Positions 37,127-45,576 are shown, counted from the stretch's first letter. The stretch is 56,244 bases of DNA from Brochothrix campestris FSL F6-1037 (GCF_000525915.1 NZ_AODH01000016.1:1-56244), one strand, 5' to 3'. The notes: generated from the letters alone by a model not told the origin. A program made the numbers and translations.

Positions 37127-37717
37127 ATGAAAGTTTTAGTTGTCAGTGATAATCATGGTAATCGGGAAGCGTTGTTACATTTAAAAGATATTTATAGTGG
37201 AAAGGTTGATGCTTTTTTTCACTGTGGGGATTCGGAGTTGTTAGCTGATGACGAAGCGGTATTAGGCTACAACATTGTCCGTGGTAATTGTGATTTTGGT
37301 CGTGTTTATCCAACCGAATGGATCGGGGAAGTGGATGGCAATAAAATCCTTGTCACTCACGGTCACTTATTTAACATTAAAGTGAATCTTGTAATTTTGA
37401 AAGATCGTGCGAAGATGCGTCAAGCAAACTATGTCTTTTTTGGGCACACGCATGAACTCGGCTGTGAATACAGCGATGGCATTCTCTTTTTAAACCCAGG
37501 TAGTATTTCGTTGCCTCGTGGTCGTAGCGAAAAAACATATGCAATCGTTGAGGATACCGCAAGCGAGATCATTGTTAAGTTTATGGATGACAGTGATAAC
37601 GAATTAACGGCACTTACGCAAGTGTTTAAAAAAGCAATAAAAGTAACTAAAGAAGCCGATACAACAGGTGTTATCCTGTCTGTATCGGCTTTTTTAGTGG
37701 TCAAGCAGTTATTTTAG
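37127..37717 (+). CDS. Metallophosphoesterase YsnB/YfcE family, with a C-terminal extension
   Basis: The protein has the calcineurin-like motifs SDNHGN (Asp8, His10), HCGDSE, GNCD, THGH and GHTH followed by NPGS. This family hydrolyses phosphodiesters; the substrate is unknown. The predicted 196 residues are about 25 more than usual. The extra end is encoded by the intrinsic terminator (37653-37696): EADTTGVILSVSAFLV is the hairpin. One base less in the A6 run near 37628-37633 would give QVFKKQ and a stop, the normal length. A metallophosphoesterase follows rdgB in Listeria too. Confidence 0.87.
   Translation: MKVLVVSDNHGNREALLHLKDIYSGKVDAFFHCGDSELLADDEAVLGYNIVRGNCDFGRVYPTEWIGEVDGNKILVTHGHLFNIKVNLVILKDRAKMRQANYVFFGHTHELGCEYSDGILFLNPGSISLPRGRSEKTYAIVEDTASEIIVKFMDDSDNELTALTQVFKKAIKVTKEADTTGVILSVSAFLVVKQLF
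37653..37696 (+). terminator. Terminator after the metallophosphoesterase, lying inside the predicted coding end
   Basis: AAGCCGATAC…ACAGG pairs with CCTGT…GTATCGGCTT around a five-base loop, followed by TTTTT. It lies within the last 65 bases of the predicted reading frame. Confidence 0.9.
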
Positions 37718-38628
37718 TAATGTTCTTGTTCATAACTTAAAAGATGAAAGATGGTTGAGAGCGTTGCGACTGGTAGGTGTTTATCCTCGCCGAGTTGTAT
37801 CAGCTGACCTAAAATAGCATCTAGTTCCATTTCTTGCTGAGCAAGACGGTCTTGAGCCATCGAAGGTAGATGTTGTAAGGAACCTTCATCGGGCTGTTCG
37901 ATCCCTGTATGACTCTCAGGCCAAATTGAAATGTTATAGGCTGCGGCAATCGCTAAAAATTCAGTCTTCATCTGCTGAATAATTCGAGCAAGATGTTCAT
38001 CAGCTAAAATAGTGCCTACTTTTTGACGCATTAAGGCACTGATAGGATTAAAGGCAATGTTCCATAACAACTTATTCCACTTTTGTTCACGGATATTAGG
38101 CACAATGCGGGCTTTTAATGGGGTCTGTGCCAAAGAAGTAATTAAAGCAGGCAGACGCTCATCATCGGTTTGTTCATCCCATTGTCCAACAGCTAAGTCT
38201 CCTTTACCGATATGATGGATGATGCCATTATCAATTCGTACAGCGGACATGAGCACACTTCCGCCGACAATCTTGTCTGCTCCAAAGGCTACTGCGAGTT
38301 TTTCTTCATTGCCAATGCCATTTAAGACCGAAATAAGGGCAGTTGTTGATTTCATCAAGGGTCTCAATTCAGCAATGGCCGTATCAATGCCAGTTGCTTT
38401 AACGGCTAAAAAAAGATAGTCAAATGTTTCAGATAAGACCTCATCACGAGACTTAACGATAACAGCTTCCTTTGAATCGCCCCAAATACTTTTAATTGTA
38501 AGTCCATTACGTTCGATAACAGCTAAGGTTTTACCACGAGCGATATAGGTGACCTCGTGTCCAGCTTCAGTAAAAAGACGGCCGAAAATCGAGCCGATGG
38601 CGCCAACGCCAAAAATAGCAATTTTCAT
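37714..38628 (-). CDS. panE: 2-dehydropantoate 2-reductase (ketopantoate reductase)
   Basis: PanE reduces ketopantoate with NADPH for pantothenate synthesis. The 304-residue protein has the Rossmann start IAIFGVGAIGSIFG, LAVKATG, SVLNGIGNEE, the catalytic Lys region (EQKWNKLLWNIAFNPISAL), and HLPSMAQDRL near the end. No panB or panC genes are here, so it may act on another 2-ketoacid, as some PanE homologues do. It is convergent with the phosphoesterase gene, overlapping by four bases. Confidence 0.88.
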   Translation of the reverse strand: MKIAIFGVGAIGSIFGRLFTEAGHEVTYIARGKTLAVIERNGLTIKSIWGDSKEAVIVKSRDEVLSETFDYLFLAVKATGIDTAIAELRPLMKSTTALISVLNGIGNEEKLAVAFGADKIVGGSVLMSAVRIDNGIIHHIGKGDLAVGQWDEQTDDERLPALITSLAQTPLKARIVPNIREQKWNKLLWNIAFNPISALMRQKVGTILADEHLARIIQQMKTEFLAIAAAYNISIWPESHTGIEQPDEGSLQHLPSMAQDRLAQQEMELDAILGQLIQLGEDKHLPVATLSTIFHLLSYEQEHY

Positions 38629-38647
38629 AATATGAGACCTCCGTTAG

Positions 38648-39190
38648 TTATTCATTTGATGTAATTGTATCTGCTTGGACAGATTCTTCAGTATGACTAG
38701 CGCTGCTGCTTGGAGCAGATGAATCCGACACAGTCGACGAAGAAGTCGCTGGTGGTGTGCTGCCAGTTGTCATACTTGTGCTAACACTGCTTGTTGAAGC
38801 AGGCGTATGGCTAGTACTGCTATTATTTACTGATGTGTCGATTGTTTGTGTTGGTGTCGCCCGCGCTTCGGTGTCTGTTGCTGAGTTGTGTGTGTGACTT
38901 GTTTGTTCAGTCGCTTGCGACTGCTGTGATAATGCAGTCGTGGTCTCGTTTGGTTCGATGTCAGATGCAATCGTTTCAGCAGCACTTGATTCACTGCTTT
39001 TTTCGATTGGTTCTGTTGCTTCAGTTGCAGAAGCAGGTGTTAAAATAACGCCGATTGTTATTAGTAGAAGCGCGGCTATTAAAGTGAAAAATGTTTTTTT
39101 GATAGCTTTTCGTTTGAAAAGCTTAGTTAATAACTGGACGATGAAAAGGAGCAGTAAGCATAGTCCGAGTCCTATAAGTAAAACAACCAT
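38648..39190 (-). CDS. Ser/Thr-rich membrane-anchored hypothetical protein
   Basis: The 180-residue protein has two hydrophobic segments at about 2-22 and 33-50 separated by a basic stretch (KLFKRKAIKK), then about 120 residues made mostly of Ser, Thr, Ala, Glu and Pro without Cys. This looks like a membrane anchor with an extended, perhaps glycosylated, external stalk. I do not recognise a family. It ends 19 bp before panE and may be cotranscribed with it. GAGGAGG precedes ATG, and a hairpin with T run lies directly upstream (39212-39240). Confidence 0.65.
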   Translation of the reverse strand: MVVLLIGLGLCLLLLFIVQLLTKLFKRKAIKKTFFTLIAALLLITIGVILTPASATEATEPIEKSSESSAAETIASDIEPNETTTALSQQSQATEQTSHTHNSATDTEARATPTQTIDTSVNNSSTSHTPASTSSVSTSMTTGSTPPATSSSTVSDSSAPSSSASHTEESVQADTITSNE

Positions 39191-39211
39191 GTAAATAATT
39201 CCTCCTCAAAA

Positions 39212-39240
39212 TAAAAAAAGACGACTTATAAAAAGTCGCC
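39212..39240 (-). terminator. Minus-strand terminator upstream of the Ser/Thr-rich gene
   Basis: On the minus strand GGCGACTT and AAGTCGTC form a stem followed by a T run, only a few bases before the GAGGAGG site of the next gene. It may end the YcxB-like transcript, or act as an attenuator in the leader of the Ser/Thr-rich gene. Confidence 0.7.
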
Positions 39241-39282
39241 AAGAGTAGGGGCGTTCATAATCTCAATAGGGGGAGAGAATCA

Positions 39283-39351
39283 TGAACTATAGTTACGTGA
39301 ATAACTATATCTTACTATTACCCAAGTTTTTAGAGACTAAACAATTTTAAA
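39283..39351 (+). CDS. Possible 22-residue peptide with a strong ribosome-binding site
   Basis: ATG at 39283 follows AGGGGGAGAGA with ideal spacing and opens a 22-codon frame (starts MNYSYVNNYILLLPKF) ended by TAA. It is on the strand opposite its neighbours. The middle is moderately hydrophobic. No promoter or family is recognised, so it could be chance, though the ribosome-binding site is unusually good. Confidence 0.25.
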
Positions 39352-39360
39352 ATAAAATAA

Positions 39361-39884
39361 CTATAGATTGATAAAATAAGAACTGTTTTTACAGCGGCGA
39401 TTATGTTGCTCTAACTGTTTGCCAATCAGCTGTTTGAACCGTATCGGGCAAGCAATTGGTAGGGTGAAGACTTCCTTTTTGGTTGTCAAAAAATAAAAGG
39501 TATCGTCATGATAAATCTGTTTAAACTCATGCCATTGTGCCCGTGTTGTCCCACTAGCAAGAGTGGCAGATAATCCGTTATCATCGAGCTTTAATTCAAC
39601 CGGAAAGGCTGTATTCGGTGTGATTTTTTTACTAATCCAACTCAATAAGAAACTAAATAATGGTGTGGCACAAAAAAACAAGCGTGGTTATAAAAAAAAA
39701 CAATCGCACTGCTTACAAGAATAACCGTAAGGGTCTGCTCATATAAAAACAGTAACAAACCGACAATCACAGTTACTAAGATGCTATAAATAAAGCGAAA
39801 AGCGAAAAAGACAGGTGAATGCTTTAACTTTTGTTCTTGGTAAGAAATTAAAGCATGTGTCGATGCTTCGAAGTGGATAACCAT
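39361..39884 (-). pseudogene. YcxB-like membrane protein, frameshifted
   Basis: The N-terminal piece (MVIHFEASTHALISYQEQKL, then two membrane helices) and the C-terminal piece (ELKLDDNGLSATLASGTTRAQWHEF, FYFLTTKKEVFTLPI) together match the YcxB-like layout: two helices and a PH-like C-terminal domain of unknown function. The frame breaks between two A/T runs at 39672-39678 and 39692-39700. Shortening each by one base gives a continuous helix (AIVFFITTLVFCATPLFSF), which is the most convincing reading. AGGAGG precedes the ATG. Confidence 0.65.
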
Positions 39885-39963
39885 CTTTTTGTTCCTCCTA
39901 GCTACAATTATTCTTAGTATAGCATAAACTGTGCTTGATAAATTTCTTTAGTAACTGTGAATG

Positions 39964-39995
39964 GAAAAAGAACAACGACGAAAGATCGTTGTTCT
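39964..39995 (-). terminator. Terminator after the 76-residue hypothetical gene
   Basis: GAACAACGA and TCGTTGTTC form a 9-bp stem; on the minus strand it is followed by TTTTT. It is about 65 bases past the stop of the gene at 40060-40290. Confidence 0.75.
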
Positions 39996-40059
39996 CGGAT
40001 TACAGGCAATACCTACACCTTGCAAGTTTAGTGTCAATAGGTTTCGGAAATGCTATTTG

Positions 40060-40290
40060 CTATGCTTGTAAAAAAACGCGACGTGTGTGGTGACGCTCAT
40101 CTGCTTCAATCGCAGCAATTTTATGTTTACATATACCTTGAGCTGTTGTAATGACCCATTCATCTGCGAGATCAATATCTTTGATTGTTAAGGGATTGTA
40201 AACAATCGTATAGGCGATATCACTGATAACTTCTCTAATTGAAATATCGAAGTACTGCCCATTTATACCGACTTTTGTGATTTGTTCCAT
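40060..40290 (-). CDS. Small hypothetical protein (76 residues)
   Basis: The protein starts MEQITKVGINGQYFDISIRE and ends with a basic patch HHTRRVFLQA. It has alternating hydrophobic residues suggesting a small beta-rich domain and a Cys near residue 54. AAGGAGA lies eight bases before the ATG and a terminator follows, so it looks like a real single-gene unit. I do not recognise the family. Confidence 0.55.
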   Translation of the reverse strand: MEQITKVGINGQYFDISIREVISDIAYTIVYNPLTIKDIDLADEWVITTAQGICKHKIAAIEADERHHTRRVFLQA

Positions 40291-40534
40291 TTAAAACATC
40301 TCCTTAGTTATGATTGATATCTTTCTTTACAACACCAAGTATAGCAGACAAATAACGTCTTAAACGTAAGTCATTATGACAGCTCTGTGAACTCGCCTAA
40401 ATAAGGCGAATTAATGACTATCTTTAAAGATATAAATATTGTAAAATGTTCTTCTGCGGACTCACGTTATCATTTTTCATTTGAAAAAACATCAGCTATG
40501 ATAGATGTATGTAAGCATTTTGAGGAGGTTAAGT

Positions 40535-41213
40535 ATGCGACGAATATATAAAGATTTTCGTAAAGCAGAGCAAGTTGAGCTAGTTCCAAGAGGACTGATT
40601 ATTTATATGATGACATCAACGAAAACACCACTGATGATGCAAATGAAGCTGGAGAAAAGTCGTAAAAGTCCAAGGCATGTCACGCATTATTATGTGAATC
40701 ATGACACCATCTATCGTGCGCAAAATATCAATCGTATCAGTTCTCATCGCTGTCAAAATAAAACGAGCGATGCACTAATTAGTTACACAGTTTGTCATTT
40801 GACGACAGATTCACTAATTGAACAAAAGCAGAATTTAAAAGTCTTGTGTCAACAAATAGCGGAGGATGTAAAACGCTTAGGAATAGCTGTTAGTCCGAAA
40901 ACGATTTTTTGTGAAGATGATACGATAAACGTGGCCGAAATGATTGAATGTATTGAAGCAGAGCTGAGCTGTGAAAGGGGAACAATGTCACATCTGCGTT
41001 TGCCTGTGCAAGTAGGAGATGTTGTGCGGTTGAAGTATGCCTGTAAACGATGGCCGAATGGTAAGGCTGTTAGCGAGACAGAACGGGCACAAGGTTATAA
41101 AATAATTCAGAAGAAAGCCACAACAGCCATTACAGCGGAGCGTCTTTTTTTTACTCGATCGTATCTATCAGTGGGTTAAAGAGAAGGATATACAAAAAGC
41201 GACCTACCATTAG
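40535..41213 (+). CDS. Degenerate N-acetylmuramoyl-L-alanine amidase-like protein with C-terminal SH3-like domain, frameshift near the end
   Basis: From ATG 40535 (GAGGAGG upstream) the first about 140 residues resemble an amidase_2 domain: VTHYYVNHDTIYRAQNINRIS and a later helix LKVLCQQIAEDVKRLGI. The first zinc His position is occupied by IYMMTS, and SYTVCHLT replaces the usual SIGIE-x-C, so catalysis is doubtful. The C-terminus (VGDVVRLKYACKRWPNGKAV, GYKIIQK) resembles the SH3-like wall-binding repeat of Bacillus amidases. An eight-base T run at 41145-41152 breaks it; with seven bases it reads RLFLLDRIYQWVKEKD and stops at 41213, completing that repeat. No signal peptide is visible. Confidence 0.6.
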
Positions 41214-41224
41214 TAGATCGCTGA
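41193..41224 (-). terminator. Terminator after the DUF2187-like gene
   Basis: On the minus strand AGCGATCTAC and GTAGGTCGCT form a stem (one wobble pair) with loop TAATG, followed by TTTTTG. It covers the corrected stop of the convergent amidase-like gene. Confidence 0.75.
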
Positions 41225-41234
41225 AAAAGCTGTA

Positions 41235-41456
41235 TCACATTAATTGAAGTCGCTTATAGTTGCATACCGTATTGTTGAAGTCATAGGCAGGTGTATCATA
41301 CAGTTCGATGAGTGCTGAGTTATCGTACAGTTTAATGACTGTCCCCTTAAAGAAAATACCACTACGGTTGAATTGAACCGCATCACCGATGTTGAAGTCG
41401 CATTCTTTTTCCACCTGTTTACCTCTACTGTCAAAAGCCACGCTTGATAATGCCAT
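41235..41456 (-). CDS. DUF2187-like (YkvS/KOW-type) small protein
   Basis: The 73-residue protein has FNIGDAVQFNRSGIFFKGTVIKLYDNSALIEL followed by VCNYKRLQL, which resembles the YkvS-type DUF2187 family (a KOW-like beta barrel ending in a VNHKxYKI motif). Function is unknown. AAGGGGTG lies upstream of ATG, and a terminator follows, so it is a single-gene transcript. Confidence 0.65.
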   Translation of the reverse strand: MALSSVAFDSRGKQVEKECDFNIGDAVQFNRSGIFFKGTVIKLYDNSALIELYDTPAYDFNNTVCNYKRLQLM

Positions 41457-41707
41457 AATTGAAACACCCCTTATCGTTTAATTAGACCCCTAAAGACTTT
41501 AACGCTATCTACCCGATTTTCAAATTAGAAAACATATAATATAAAAATATGATGTTATAACAACATTGTAACCGTTTTCTTGCTAAAGTCAACTTTATTT
41601 TTTAGAATTATTAGTTTTTAATGAAAAAAAATACGAATCCCTTCAGCAGCTCGCAAATGTTATACTGGAGAGACAAAAGTAAACACATGCTAGGAGTTGA
41701 AGGTATT

Positions 41708-43830
41708 GTGACAAAAATTGTTATTTTAGCAGAAAAACCAAGTCAAGCAAAAGCATATGCAGATAGCTTTCAATCGAAACAAAAAATAGCCGGTGGTTTT
41801 GCGATTAAAGATGAGTTGTTCACAGCCGATGTCATTATCACTTATGCCTATGGTCATTTAGTCGAGTTGCAAAATCCAGAATATTATACTGCTGACTGGA
41901 AAAAATGGCAGTTGCAGCAATTGCCGATGTTTCCTGAACGCTATCAATTTAAGGTGACAGCAGATAAACGAGCCCATTTTAAACAGGTCAAAAGTTATTT
42001 GGATGAAGCGGATCAAATTATCATTGCGACCGATAGTGATCGTGAGGGTGAAAATATCGCGCGTTCTATCATTGAGGTCAGTGGTAATGCTCAGAAGCCA
42101 ACGCAGCGTCTCTGGATTAACTCGCTCGAATCCGACGAGATACGTAAAGGGTTCGCAACGCTACGACCAGGTGCTGATTATTATTCCGCTTATATTGAGG
42201 CGCAAACACGGCAAATTAGTGATTGGTTAGTCGGAATGAACATTAGTCGCCTGTACACCTTATTGTTGCAAAAAAAGGGGCTGACTGGTGTGTTTTCGAT
42301 TGGTCGTGTACAAACGCCAACCTTGTTTTTAATTTGGCAGAGACAACAGGAGATTGCTGAATTCAAACCGGAAACGTATTACGAAGCGTACCTTGAAGTT
42401 GAGGCAGAACACGGTCATTACCGTGCAAAGCATAAGCAACAGTTTAAATCACTCGCCGACTTACGGGCTTATTTCAAAAAAGGGAACATTTCCTATCAGA
42501 CAGAACAGCCAGCGCGAGTAACCAAGTTAGAAACCAAACAAAAACAAGTTGCTTCACCGCAATTGTATTCATTATCTGATTTGCAAAGTCATGCCAACCG
42601 CTTATATAAAATTAGCCCAGCGAGCACCTTAAAAATAGTACAGACTCTATATGAACGTAAATTAGTCTCCTATCCAAGAACGGATTGTCATTTCATTACC
42701 CCGGCTGAATTTAACTATTTAAAGAGTGGACTGAGCGATTATTGTAACATCGAGCAGGTTGAAATCAGTGACCCGCGCTTGAATGCGAATAAACGGTATG
42801 TTGATGCTGCAAAAGTACAAGAGCATTATGCGATTATCCCAACTAAAAAGAAACTGAGCGCCGCGAGTCTTGCGAAACTGGGGAACTTTGAAAAAAAACT
42901 CTATCATTTAATTGTCAAACGAACGATTGCGATGTTTGCCCCACCGTATGTGTATGATGAAACAACGGTGGAAACAAGCGTTGAGACAGAACCGTTTAAA
43001 ACAATTGGACGAACAGTCAAACAACGCGGTTGGAAAGCTATTTTAGCAACGACCACGCCAAAAGTAAAAAAAAGACGATTTGCCTGCTTTGCCGAAGTTG
43101 CAACTGCACGAACAGGTTGCTGCCACCTTAGTCGATAAAGCCTGTGAAACAAAAGCCCCGCCTGTATATACTGAAGGGACGTTAATTACCGCCATGAAAA
43201 CGATTGGAAAAGGCAGTGAAGCTGAGGCGAAAAAAAATTCTAAAAGCGATTGAGGGTATTGGTACAGAAGCCACACGTGCGAACATCCTAGAAACCTTAA
43301 AGCGACAAGAATATATTGAGGTGAACGCAAGTCAAATACGGGTGACCGACAAAGGCTGCGTCCTGTGTGAAAATATTAAAGATGTAGAAATTTCAAGCGC
43401 TGAGATGACAGCGAAATGGGAAGGTTACTTAAAAAAAATCCATGATGGCACAGGGACACAGGCTGCCTTTTTAGGCAGTATCCAACGCTTTATTGAACAT
43501 TTAATCGCAGTTGTCCCGCAACAATTAGCGACAGCTCAGATTGATGTGACGGCCGAGTCGCAAGCGATTGGCACCTGTCCGACCTGTGGAAAAGCAGTAC
43601 TTGAAAAATTCAAGGTGTTTGGCTGTGAAAGTTGTGATTTTGTCATCTTCAAAAAAATATTAAATAAAAAAATCAGTCGGACGATGTGTGTGAAACTGTT
43701 GAAAACACGTAAAACTAATCTTTTAAAAGGATTTATTAGTAAAAATGGGAAAAAATTCAATGCCAGTTTACGGTTGGACGATGAAAATAAAGTGGCGTTC
43801 AAATTTATTCCATTTACGAAAGCTAAATAA
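41708..43830 (+). pseudogene. topB: DNA topoisomerase III (type IA), two frameshifts
   Basis: TopB relaxes and decatenates DNA by single-strand passage. The start is taken as GTG 41708, giving VTKIVILAEKPSQAKAY with Glu9 of the TOPRIM motif; an upstream ATG at 41621 would add 29 unlikely residues. DSDREGEN is at about 110-117, the active Tyr at about 322 in VSYPRTDC, and a C-terminal zinc-ribbon-like CPTCGK…CESCD follows. Runs of eight A at 43066-43073 and 43230-43237 break the frame; seven each restore KVKKDDLPALPKL and AEAKKILKAIEGIGTEATRA. The corrected length is about 706 residues, near the family norm. Confidence 0.88.
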
Positions 43831-43917
43831 AAGTTTGACCATTTTGAACCAATGGAATGACAGTCGCTTACTTTTATGCTATTCTAAGACCATGAATCGA
43901 ACGAAGGAGTGGTCTTA

Positions 43918-44117
43918 ATGAAAGTGGATTTGAATCGCATTAATGCGTTAGCAAAAAAAGAAAAAAAGAAACTGGACTAACTGAAGCGGAGACAAAAGAA
44001 CAGGCAGTGTTACGCCAAGCCTACTTAGCTGAAATCAAAGGGCAAGTACTAAATACGGTTTCTGGCCTTAAAATTATGGACGAACAAGGCAACGATGTGA
44101 CCCCTAAAAAAATTTAA
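43918..44117 (+). pseudogene. DUF896 (YnzC-like) small protein, frameshifted
   Basis: The reading starts MKVDLNRINALAKKEKK and continues, after a one-base correction, as TGLTEAETKEQAVLRQAYLAEIK and ends TPKKI, a clear DUF896 protein of about 66 residues. The observed frame stops after KKLD because one A is missing in one of two adjacent A7 runs (43953-43959 or 43961-43967). This is the opposite sign to most other lesions. GAAGGAG precedes the ATG. YnzC in Bacillus is in the SOS regulon; its function is unknown. Confidence 0.8.
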
Positions 44118-44186
44118 AGATGAGCGTAATAAACAAAAACCATGCGAGTACGATTATTAGTAATAAATTCCCGCGTGTTTAACGAT

Positions 44187-44226
44187 GAAAAAGGCCCTCT
44201 GGCAACTGCCAGAGGGCCTTTTTTTT
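44187..44226 (+). terminator. Bidirectional terminator between the DUF896 and DoxX genes
   Basis: AAAAAGGCCCTCTGGCA and TGCCAGAGGGCCTTTTT form a perfect stem with a tiny loop and a long T run, and the A run on the left makes it usable from the minus strand. Confidence 0.95.
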
Positions 44227-44236
44227 ATGTAGTGTA

Positions 44237-44728
44237 TTATCGTGTTGATTTAGCTTTTGATGCGATAAATTTACGGAAGTAGAAATCAAGTCCAATTTTA
44301 CCGGCGTTTTGACCACCAACAATAATGAAGAAGCCGATTAAAATGTATAATGGGTTAACTGAGACAGTGCCACCGAATAAGAAAGCAAAGTTCATTACCA
44401 TTCCGAAGAATACGGCTGTTTTAGTAAAGAGTCCGACGATTAAACCAAGACCAATTAATAATTCGCCCCACATAACGAGGAAACTGAATAATTCAACGTT
44501 GCCTGCTGCAAATGTTTCAATGAACCAGTTGTATGCAGGATATAAAGCGTTACCCTCAGGTCCTGTGACCGGATTTGCAACAATGTTGTTAATTAAGCCG
44601 CCAGCGCTGAAGGCTGTATCTCCTGTAATTTTTCCGAAACCAGATGATAACCATTGATACCCAAGATAAACCCGTAAGACTGTTAAAATTGCCATTGCAA
44701 TTTTATTTGTTCGTAACCAATTCAACAT
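44237..44728 (-). CDS. DoxX family membrane protein
   Basis: The 163-residue protein has four hydrophobic helices and family features: RVYLGYQWLSSGFGKITG near the start, MWGELLIGLGLIVGLFT in the middle and a glycine-rich last helix (FFIIVGGQNAGKIGLDF). DoxX proteins are linked to thiosulfate:quinone oxidoreductase in archaea, and to redox or sulfur stress in bacteria. The precise role here is unknown. GGAGG precedes the ATG, and it is a single gene. Confidence 0.85.
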   Translation of the reverse strand: MLNWLRTNKIAMAILTVLRVYLGYQWLSSGFGKITGDTAFSAGGLINNIVANPVTGPEGNALYPAYNWFIETFAAGNVELFSFLVMWGELLIGLGLIVGLFTKTAVFFGMVMNFAFLFGGTVSVNPLYILIGFFIIVGGQNAGKIGLDFYFRKFIASKAKSTR

Positions 44729-45072
44729 AATAATTCCTCCCTCATAATTGAGCTGTTTCTCTGAACTAAGTAAAAATGAATGATGTGCATTTATCGATGT
44801 AACTATTTTTATTACTCTTTTAGTATATGTAACTCTTTTTTATTTAACAATCAGTTTTGCTTAATTTACGATTTTAGCCATAAAAATGTGACAAAAATAT
44901 TAACACGGAAGCTGTTTTGAGATAAAATACTAATTTTTATGGTAAAATCAACAACTTTTTTAAATTAGTTCTAATTTTGGCCGCCTGACAGTTCAGTTTG
45001 AACAGCCCTTTTGTTCGCAAACGACACAACTTGTTGCTTATACTAGAGTTAGAAAGACGAGGGGGTGAGAGG
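44729..45072. other. 344-bp intergenic region between doxX and a hypothetical gene
   Basis: This AT-rich gap holds the doxX upstream region. On the minus strand the related segments AGAGTTACATATACT and ATAGTTACAT occur near 44800-44840, with TATACT as a possible -10. On the plus strand TATACT at about 45038 is a possible -10 for the next gene, without a clear -35. No coding sequence or RNA motif is recognised. Confidence 0.45.
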
Positions 45073-45456
45073 ATGTATGCTTATTTTGATGTATATGCCG
45101 ACATTTTTGCTCGTATCAAGCAACGAGGACATGATGTGCATCATTTATTGCCAACAGCGCAGGTACGATTGCCAATGCTGACGATGACAACACAAAACAA
45201 TGCTGATATTTTAGTCCCACCATCGGAAAAAACGACACAATTAACCATTGTTTGCTATGAAAAAGCATCGGAGCCGGAGTCGCTCATCGATTTGATGGAG
45301 GATGTACTAGGCGAATTACTACGCGAAGGTCATGATCAATTGCCGTGGGAAATTAGCCGTTGTCGGATGAAGGTGGACTACCAGTGGTTAGAAAATAAAG
45401 CTGTGGTGGCTGGCCAGTTAACGATTGTATTGCCACTGACCAAACGAACACAATAA
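45073..45456 (+). CDS. Hypothetical protein (127 residues)
   Basis: The start at 45073 is chosen because GAGGGGGTGAGAGG precedes it. The protein begins MYAYFDVYADIFARIKQRGH, has a central TQLTIVCYEKASEPESLIDLMEDVLGELL and ends VVAGQLTIVLPLTKR. The alternating strand and helix pattern loosely recalls small phage neck or tail-completion proteins, but no other phage genes are near, so this is not claimed. No membrane segment or signal peptide is seen. No family is recognised. Confidence 0.55.
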   Translation: MYAYFDVYADIFARIKQRGHDVHHLLPTAQVRLPMLTMTTQNNADILVPPSEKTTQLTIVCYEKASEPESLIDLMEDVLGELLREGHDQLPWEISRCRMKVDYQWLENKAVVAGQLTIVLPLTKRTQ

Positions 45457-45526
45457 ATGATAGGTGTATGCTTACTAGCAAAATCATGCCACCATCCTCA
45501 TTTTCAATCTTATTGCTATAGCGCAA

Positions 45527-45571
45527 AAACCCCTCCCAACCACTTATGTATCAAGGGTTGGGAGGGGTTGT
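45527..45571 (-). terminator. Terminator downstream of tRNA-Arg
   Basis: AACCCCTCCCAACC and GGTTGGGAGGGGTT form a 14-bp stem; on the minus strand it is followed by TTTTTG. It sits directly after the tRNA. Confidence 0.9.
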
Positions 45572-45576
45572 AATTA

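Noticed and set aside
41621-41707. N-terminal extension of topB from ATG 41621
   Set aside because: The 29 extra residues do not look like the family, which begins directly with the TOPRIM strand; GTG 41708 has AAGG just upstream.
40535-45456. Remnant prophage from the amidase-like gene to the orphan gene near tRNA-Arg
   Set aside because: There are no integrase, capsid, terminase or holin genes between, and topB, DUF896 and DoxX are ordinary chromosomal genes. No attachment repeat was seen at the tRNA.
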